From: Treponema sp.
GTDB lineage: Bacteria > Spirochaetota > Spirochaetia > Treponematales > Treponemataceae
NCBI GenBank assembly: GCA_022510865.1
Contig: JAFLSQ010000005.1
Coordinates: forward strand, 31,451 to 95,450
Reading direction: 5' to 3'
Length of the DNA: 64,000 nucleotides
Shown: in pieces, positions 59,373 to 64,000 of the stretch
How the letters are laid out: every line of letters begins with the position of its first letter
Position numbering within the stretch: position 1 is the first letter of the stretch
Notes under the pieces: generated by a model
Databases searched by the model: none
The model's input: the letters and a program-made list of their open reading frames with translations, nothing else
What the model was told of the DNA's origin: nothing
Made by a program: the position numbers and the translations under genes

Positions 59373-59520
59373 AATCGTACCACGATTCAGTTGCAATCGT
59401 GGTACGATTCATAGGGTAATCGTGGTACGATTACAGGTCAATCGTGGGGCGATTGCAAGTCAATCGTGGTACGATTGCAGGTCAATCGTGGGGCGATTAC
59501 AGCGCAATCGGTGGGCGATT
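59373..59520. repeat. Seven-copy 22-bp palindromic array upstream of trpA
   Basis: Cores of 15 bp start at 59373, 59395, 59418, 59440, 59462, 59484 and 59506. Each has the form AATCG-N5-CGATT; four read AATCGTxxxACGATT exactly and the others vary at one or two positions. Spacers of 7-8 bp are partly conserved (acaggtc, gcaagtc, gcaggtc). The 22-bp period places the cores on about the same DNA face. No gene was seen in the 272 bases between aroQ and trpA apart from this array. Confidence 0.92.
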
Positions 59521-59608
59521 TCTTTGAAAGGCGCGGATTTTGTGATGTCTGCGGCTCAGGCTTAAAATCGGCGTGAAAATAAATTTGTTTTTTTTTATGG
59601 AGGATAAA

Positions 59609-60361
59609 ATGGCGAAGATAAAATTGATGTCGCACCTTGTGGCGGGCTATCCCACTGACGAGATTTCTTTGACGGCGGCGCGCGCGCTCGTGGAGGGCGG
59701 CGCGGACATTCTTGAAATCCAGCTGCCGTTCGGCGACCCGAGCGCGGACGGCCCTGCGATTCAGAGCGCGTGCTCGAAGGTGCTTGAGCGCGGGTACAGG
59801 ACTTCTGACGGCCTCGGGCTGATAAAAAAAATCCACGCGGAATTCCCCGCAATCCCGATTTACCTGATGAGCTACGGCTCGCTCGTCTACACTCCGGGCG
59901 TTGAGTCGTTCTGCGAGAGGGCGGCGGCATCCGGAGTGAGCGGGATGATAATCCCCGACCTTCCCTTTGACTTTGACGAGGGGCTGACATCTGCGTGCAG
60001 GAAAAACGGGATGGAGAACATTCCCGTGGCATCCCCCTCGATGTCCGACGAGCGTCTTGCGAAAATGGCGAACGCGGGCTTCAAGTACATCTACGCGTCG
60101 CTCCGCACAGGAATCACGGGAAGCGACACCAAGATTGACGACGAGACAATCGCGTTCATAAAAAAAGCCGCGCAGGGAAACAGCCTGATTTACGGCGGAT
60201 TCGGAATCAGCCGAGGCGAGCAGTCCAAAATCCTCGCGCCTTACGTCGAGGCGGTTGTGGCGGGAAGCGTGTTCGTGCGCATAATCACGGAGAACGCCGG
60301 TGACAAGGACAGGCTTTTTGCCGCGGTGCGGGACAAGGCGCGGGAACTTTCGGGGATTTAA
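59609..60361 (+). CDS. trpA: Tryptophan synthase alpha chain
   Basis: Cleaves indole-3-glycerol phosphate to indole, which passes to TrpB. The ATG at 59609 follows TGGAGG; the frame upstream runs towards the palindrome array and is not TrpA. 250 residues. Catalytic E36 (ILEIQLPFGDP) and D47 (SADGPAIQ) are in place, 11 apart as in E. coli. The final YGGFGISRGEQ phosphate-binding loop is present. It is the last trp gene; expression relative to trpB may depend on the array. Confidence 0.96.
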   Translation: MAKIKLMSHLVAGYPTDEISLTAARALVEGGADILEIQLPFGDPSADGPAIQSACSKVLERGYRTSDGLGLIKKIHAEFPAIPIYLMSYGSLVYTPGVESFCERAAASGVSGMIIPDLPFDFDEGLTSACRKNGMENIPVASPSMSDERLAKMANAGFKYIYASLRTGITGSDTKIDDETIAFIKKAAQGNSLIYGGFGISRGEQSKILAPYVEAVVAGSVFVRIITENAGDKDRLFAAVRDKARELSGI

Positions 60362-60493
60362 AAAGGCGGCAGTCCAATTGACTTTGAAAGTTGTAAAATT
60401 CTCGGAAGGAATAAAGCGGCAGGACAAACTGGATTTTTGTTCGCGCACACGATGCGCCTTCATTCCAAATCGCGCCAATCCGCATACCTTTTA

Positions 60494-60523
60494 TCGACAT
60501 CAAAAGACAATTTGTGCTAGAAT
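60494..60523 (+). promoter_or_regulatory. Extended -10 promoter of the nitroreductase gene
   Basis: TCGACA (60494-60499), 18-base spacer, TGC-TAGAAT with the -10 at 60518-60523. The same TTGTGCTAGA string precedes the lipoprotein gene at 44968. Confidence 0.5.
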
Positions 60524-60542
60524 GCAATCAGACGGAGAAATC

Positions 60543-61064
60543 ATGGGTGACTTTTTTAAGCTGGCGTGCGAGAGGTTTTCGGTGCGGAAATTTTCCGCAA
60601 GGGAAGTAGAGGCGGAGAAAATCCAGCGGATTGTGGAGGCGGGACTTCGCGCTCCCACGGCGTGCAACCTCCAGCCGTACAGAATCTGGGTCGTGAAGAG
60701 CGGCGAGGCGCGGGAAAAGGCTCTGGGCGCAGTTCCGTTTCCCTTCGTGCGCGATGCCCCCGCGCTCCTCGTCGTTGGCGCGAGCGAGCAGGAGGGTTGG
60801 GTGCGGAAATTCGACGGCAAGAACTTCGCCGACATCGATGCCGCGATTGTGGCTACGCAGATGATGCTCCAGATTCACGACCTTGGTCTCGGAACGACAT
60901 GGATCGGCCACTTCGACGAGAAAGCCCTCAAGGACTCGTTCGAGCAGATGCGCGGTTTCAACCTGATTGCCATTTTCCCCGTGGGCTACATTGCCGACGA
61001 CTGCGAACCCGCGAAAGGTCACACCGAGAAAAGACCCAGGGAACAGATTGTCGCGGAACTGTGA
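60543..61064 (+). CDS. Nitroreductase-family flavoprotein
   Basis: The ATG at 60543 follows CGGAGAA; the longer open frame upstream overlaps trpA and is rejected. 173 residues of the FMN-dependent nitroreductase fold: FSVRKFSAREVEAEKIQRIVEAGLRAPTACNLQPYRIWVV at the start, then the ADIDAAIVATQMMLQIHDLGLGTTWIGHFD core, ending in IFPVGYIADD. Such enzymes reduce nitro groups or quinones, or act in cofactor metabolism; the substrate is unknown. Confidence 0.88.
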   Translation: MGDFFKLACERFSVRKFSAREVEAEKIQRIVEAGLRAPTACNLQPYRIWVVKSGEAREKALGAVPFPFVRDAPALLVVGASEQEGWVRKFDGKNFADIDAAIVATQMMLQIHDLGLGTTWIGHFDEKALKDSFEQMRGFNLIAIFPVGYIADDCEPAKGHTEKRPREQIVAEL

Positions 61065-61097
61065 GCGGACGCGGCGCAGACGGAACAGGAGGACACG

Positions 61098-61169
61098 ATG
61101 GACACTCTTTTCATAAACGGAAGCCCGAACAAAAATGGCGTGACGGTGCGGATAACTGAAACGTCTTGA
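61098..61169 (+). pseudogene. Truncated start of a flavodoxin-fold NAD(P)H reductase
   Basis: An AGGAGG ribosome site (61087-61092) is followed by an ATG and 23 codons, MDTLFINGSPNKNGVTVRITE.. ending at TGA. The ..FINGSPxKxGxT.. pattern is the FMN-binding start of flavodoxin_2/FMN-reductase proteins. Nothing of the rest of the fold follows. It is probably the remnant of a gene lost by deletion. Confidence 0.6.
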
Positions 61170-61194
61170 CCGCCCGCGCGGAACGCAATATAAT
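61166..61194 (+). promoter_or_regulatory. Promoter of queD
   Basis: TTGACC (61166-61171), 17-base spacer, TATAAT (61189-61194). It overlaps the stop of the remnant. The queD ATG is six bases after the -10, so transcription would start at or next to the ATG. Confidence 0.7.
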
Positions 61195-61200
61195 CGCCCT

Positions 61201-61587
61201 ATGTACGAGGTTCGGGTTGAGGCGGAGTTTGCGGCAGCGCATTTTATCCGCGATTACAACGGCAAGTGCGAGAATCTTCACGGCCACAATTACAGGGTGA
61301 TGGTCCACGTCCGCGGGCAAAAACTGGACGGCGGCGGAATGCTCTTTGATTTCGCGAGGCTCAAGCGCGCGCTCCGGGATGCCTGCGGCGAGCTTGACCA
61401 CTCGAACCTGAACGACATCGCATCATTCGCGCAGAACCCGAGCGCGGAGCGGATTGCCGAGCACATTTTCAAGAAAATCCTCTCGTACCTCCCAGAGCTT
61501 TCCGGCACAAATTCGGACTGTCCCACCCTCCACGCGGTAGATGTCTACGAGACTCCGACAAGCCGTGCGAGGTTCACGGCTGAATAA
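61201..61587 (+). CDS. queD: 6-carboxy-5,6,7,8-tetrahydropterin synthase QueD
   Basis: Second step of queuosine/7-deazaguanine synthesis. 128 residues. Zinc ligands H14, H27 and H29 and the catalytic C23 appear in AAAHFIRDYNGKCENLHGHNY. The later ELDHSNLND and the final VDVYETPTSRARF are typical. No ribosome site is visible; the promoter suggests a leaderless transcript. No other queuosine genes are in the window. Confidence 0.94.
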   Translation: MYEVRVEAEFAAAHFIRDYNGKCENLHGHNYRVMVHVRGQKLDGGGMLFDFARLKRALRDACGELDHSNLNDIASFAQNPSAERIAEHIFKKILSYLPELSGTNSDCPTLHAVDVYETPTSRARFTAE

Positions 61588-61735
61588 TCCCTCTGCGTGG
61601 AAAACGGCACTGCAAGATTTCTTTACAAATCCGCCGGGGAGGAAGCACCGCGCGGGGCAAGCAGGAAAATCCACCTAATACCCCTATCCCGCGTACAAAT
61701 CCTCTTCACGCACCGCGCAATCCACGCGAGCACCG

Positions 61736-63499
61736 TCATGCTCCCGCCTGCTCCGCGTACAAATACTTCGCGGCGAACGCGCGGTAACTCTGGCGGGAAT
61801 CCTCGCTGCCATCGCGCCGCTCGCGGAGCATCTCGTGGGTGTGCGCGTTGTTCCGCAGCCGCATGTCGATGACGCAGCCCGCTATGTTCGAGCAGTGGTC
61901 GGCGGCGCGCTCAAGGTTGGTGAGGAGGTCCGCCCAGACAAAGCCCGCGTCAATCGAGCAGATGCCGTGCTGCAAGCGGATGATGTGCCGCGTGCGCATC
62001 CGCTCCTTGAGGTCGTCGATGACCTGCTCAAGCGGCTCCACCATCTCCGCGGCGGCCACGTCGTCGCCCAAGAACGCCGAGAGCGACAGGTCGAGGATTT
62101 CGCCCACCGCGTCAAAGAGCGTCTCAAGCTCCGTGCGGGCAGGCTTCGTGAACGAAAGCCCCTTCTCCTCCAGCTCCTCCGCCGACTCAAGCAGGTTCAC
62201 CGCGTGGTCCGATATGCGCTCGAAGTCGCCAATCATCTTGAGCAGTTTCGCCGCCTCCGCGCTGTCCGCCTCGCTTATCTGCCGCGCGCTCAACTTCACC
62301 AGATAATTTCCGAGCAAATCCTCGTAGTGGTCGGTGCGGTCCTCCTTCTCGCGGACTGCCTCCGCCGTCTCCTTCGAGTAGGAGCGAAGCGACGCGATGC
62401 TCTCACGGAGCGCGTCCGCCGCAGTGCGCGCCATGTCCGCCGCAACCGCCCTGCACCGCTCAAGCGCGATTGACGGGGTGGCAAGAAGCCGCTCGTCAAG
62501 TTCCGCAGGCTCCTCGGGCCGCTTCGCGTCTGGCACGATTTTGCAGACGAGCGCCTCAAGCAAGGACGCGAGCGGAAGCATCAGCATCGTGCAGAGCACG
62601 TTGAACACCGAGTGAATCACCGCGATTCCCATGAGCGACGCCGGCTCGCCGAGCACCGCCGGGGCAAGAAGCGAGCGCGCCAGGCAGAAGAGCGCGAGCC
62701 ACACCGCCGTCCCGATGACGTTGAACGAGAGGTGGACCATCGCCGCGCGTTTGGCGTTCTTCGTCGCGCCCACCGCCGAGACAATCGCCGTGACGCACGT
62801 CCCGATGTTCTGACCCATGATGATTGGAACGGCCGCCCCGTAAGTGACCTGCCCCGTCACCGCGAGCGCCTGCAAGATTCCCACCGAGGCGGACGAGCTT
62901 TGGATGATTGCCGTGAGGAGCGCGCCAGCGAGCACGCCGAGCACCGGGCTTTGGAACATCACGAAAAGGCTCTGGAACGAGGGCACGCTCCGCAGCCCCG
63001 AGACCGAGCCTGACATCGTTTCCATGCCGAACATCAGCGTGGCGAACCCGAGCAGAATCAGACCCGAGTCCTTCTTCCTGTCGCCCTTGCAGAACATATA
63101 GAGGATGATTCCCGCGAGCGCGAGCACCGGCGTGAATGACGAGGGCTTGAGCAGCCGGACGAGGACGTTGCCGCTGTCGATACCCGCGAGGCTGAGAACC
63201 CATGCCGTGACCGTCGTTCCGACGTTCGCCCCCATGATGACGTTGATTGCCTGGCGCAGAGTCATCAGCCCCGAGTTCACGAAGCCCACGACCATGACCG
63301 TTGTCGCGGACGAGCTTTGGATGACCGCCGTGATTCCAAGCCCCGTAATCAGCCCCGCCGCCCTGCTTGACGTGAGCCTCCCCAGAAGCGAGCGGAGTTT
63401 CCCGCCCGCGCGCCGCTCCAGCGCGCGCCCCATGACGCTCATGCCGAACAGAAAAAGGCTCAAGCCCCCGGCGAGCGTGAGCGCATCGAAAATGTCCAT
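61736..63499 (-). CDS. Na+/phosphate symporter with PhoU-like C-terminal domain
   Basis: The start at 63499 follows AAGGAGG; the frame extends further but without a ribosome site. 587 residues. The first half has two inverted-repeat QSSSA motifs (ITAVIQSSSATTVM and LTAIIQSSSASVGI), about eight or nine membrane segments, and G-A-N-V-G/G-Q-N-I-G loops, as in NptA/PNaS symporters. Residues about 350-570 form a PhoU-like helical domain (ISDHAVNLLESAEEL, ERAADHCSNIAGCVID). Phosphate uptake is the likely role. Confidence 0.92.
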   Translation of the reverse strand: MDIFDALTLAGGLSLFLFGMSVMGRALERRAGGKLRSLLGRLTSSRAAGLITGLGITAVIQSSSATTVMVVGFVNSGLMTLRQAINVIMGANVGTTVTAWVLSLAGIDSGNVLVRLLKPSSFTPVLALAGIILYMFCKGDRKKDSGLILLGFATLMFGMETMSGSVSGLRSVPSFQSLFVMFQSPVLGVLAGALLTAIIQSSSASVGILQALAVTGQVTYGAAVPIIMGQNIGTCVTAIVSAVGATKNAKRAAMVHLSFNVIGTAVWLALFCLARSLLAPAVLGEPASLMGIAVIHSVFNVLCTMLMLPLASLLEALVCKIVPDAKRPEEPAELDERLLATPSIALERCRAVAADMARTAADALRESIASLRSYSKETAEAVREKEDRTDHYEDLLGNYLVKLSARQISEADSAEAAKLLKMIGDFERISDHAVNLLESAEELEEKGLSFTKPARTELETLFDAVGEILDLSLSAFLGDDVAAAEMVEPLEQVIDDLKERMRTRHIIRLQHGICSIDAGFVWADLLTNLERAADHCSNIAGCVIDMRLRNNAHTHEMLRERRDGSEDSRQSYRAFAAKYLYAEQAGA

Positions 63500-63535
63500 C
63501 GCAGTGTCCTCCTTGCGCAATGTTTTCTTGCGCCC

Positions 63536-63590
63536 ATTATGCCGCGCGCACATCAAATCCCATGCACGGATTGTGTAAAATTTGTGTAAA
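63536..63590 (-). promoter_or_regulatory. Candidate Pho-type box and -10 upstream of the phosphate symporter
   Basis: Minus strand TTTACACAA occurs twice (63590-63582 and 63579-63571), as TTTACA repeats 11 bp apart, the spacing of PhoP/PhoB boxes. A CATAAT -10 lies at 63541-63536 with no good -35. A hairpin GCGCAA/TTGCGC (63515-63533) sits in the leader. Confidence 0.45.
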
Positions 63591-63630
63591 GGATGGGGAG
63601 GGATACGAGGACTAGATGACCGTGCTGTTT

Positions 63631-64000
63631 TTATGACTCCGCCACAAAAAGATGCTGCTCGTCTGTGCGTCTGTAGGGTAAAAAGATTTTCTCCAGCACT
63701 TCAAGAGCAACATCATAGTCAGGGCGGTCTTTGTTACCCGCATAATTCTTCGCGCACAGTCTGCACCATTGCCCTATGCGGTCATTATTGACAACCGGAA
63801 CACCCCAGTTTTCTGAAAGCGTCTGCTCCGAAGTTTCACGCAGAGTATCAAAAATCAACTTACTGTATCTTTTTATACGACCGAAAGCGGCTGGCATTCT
63901 GACCAAAACGCCAGTCCGAAGCGGCAACTCGACCTGACCACCGGCAGAAAACATATCGCGGAATGACGGATTTATGATTCCGTAGCGCGTGAGCAGAAAA
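63631..64000 (-). CDS. Protein of unknown function (5' end missing)
   Basis: The frame is open from the right window edge to a stop at 63631-63633, giving at least 122 residues. There is an internal Met at 63954, but the frame upstream of it (YGIINPSFRDMFSAGG) continues smoothly, so the start probably lies outside. The visible part is basic, with RMPAAFGRIKRYSKLIFDTLRETSE and a C-rich LCAKNY segment. No family was recognised. Confidence 0.55.
   Translation of the reverse strand, partial: FLLTRYGIINPSFRDMFSAGGQVELPLRTGVLVRMPAAFGRIKRYSKLIFDTLRETSEQTLSENWGVPVVNNDRIGQWCRLCAKNYAGNKDRPDYDVALEVLEKIFLPYRRTDEQHLFVAES

Noticed and set aside
59373..59520. Possible small CRISPR array
   Set aside because: The interval between cores is only 7-8 bp and is itself partly conserved, so there are no unique spacers, and no cas gene was seen.
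59338..59608. Extension of TrpA or a small protein encoded across the palindrome array
   Set aside because: The frame is repetitive, has no ribosome site, and the TrpA ATG at 59609 has a strong TGGAGG.
61588..61735. Gene between queD and the phosphate symporter
   Set aside because: Only short frames without ribosome sites; nothing recognisable and no clear terminator.
61835..63013. Plus-strand ORFs opposite the phosphate symporter
   Set aside because: Arg/His-rich shadows of a GC-rich minus-strand gene with clear family motifs.

Overview
The window reads as chromosome of an anaerobic spirochaete, most probably a gut- or rumen-type Treponema. The evidence is gene content. There are two FlaB core flagellins with FlaG, FliD, FlgK, FlgL, FlgN, FliW and CsrA. 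Ribonucleotide reduction is of the class III (oxygen-sensitive) type with its radical SAM activase. Many lipoproteins have short, degenerate lipoboxes. A complete tryptophan pathway argues against a minimal pathogen such as T. pallidum. No insertion sequence, prophage or CRISPR array was seen.

Layout. 1-4418 (minus): a GHMP kinase related to galactokinase, surE, a TPR protein and an edge-truncated TPR/NHL protein. 4490-10355 (plus): lnt, then nrdR and a class III reductase whose glycyl-radical domain lies on a separate polypeptide fused to a glutaredoxin, then nrdG. 10369-13331: nrnA, a secreted protein, a lipoprotein and tRNA-Met. 13332-23036 (plus): a sigma-like regulator behind a textbook sigma-54 promoter, rdgB, two flaB genes, flaG, fliD, a PilZ protein and tsaE/tsaB. 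23026-27402 (minus): flgN-flgK-flgL-fliW-csrA behind a sigma-28 promoter. 27517-30581: seven tRNA-related units and a chimeric, AT-rich lipoprotein preceded by an 11-base C tract. 30656-36298: tig-clpP-clpX, a DEAD-box helicase and a glycosyltransferase. 36353-44725: smc, envelope proteins, serS and an AI-2E-type permease. 44764-52763: tRNA-Val, a lipoprotein, a PilZ-like protein and truB, converging on the rimP-nusA-infB-rbfA operon. 52803-60361: trpE, trpGD, trpCF, trpB, aroQ and trpA. 60494-64000: a nitroreductase, a flavodoxin-fold remnant, queD, a Na+/phosphate symporter and an edge-truncated gene.

How it works together. The flagellar genes suggest a cascade: sigma-54 drives the sigma-like gene, and sigma-28-type promoters drive flaB and the flgN-to-csrA operon. 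FliW and CsrA are made in that same late operon and can feed back on flagellin translation through the structured flaB leaders. The trp operon carries repeated operator-like elements over its promoter, a 36-bp inverted repeat between trpE and trpGD, and a seven-copy 22-bp palindromic array before trpA. Several genes (lnt, rdgB, a small ORF at 21655, queD) have good promoters ending 6-9 nt before an ATG with no Shine-Dalgarno, which suggests leaderless mRNAs.

The most unusual items are the split, glutaredoxin-fused class III reductase, the trpA-proximal palindrome array, the C-tract/leader-ORF arrangement before the chimeric lipoprotein, the sigma-54-driven sigma-like protein, and a zinc ribbon on the end of NusA. 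All calls were made by reading the sequence; no database search was run.
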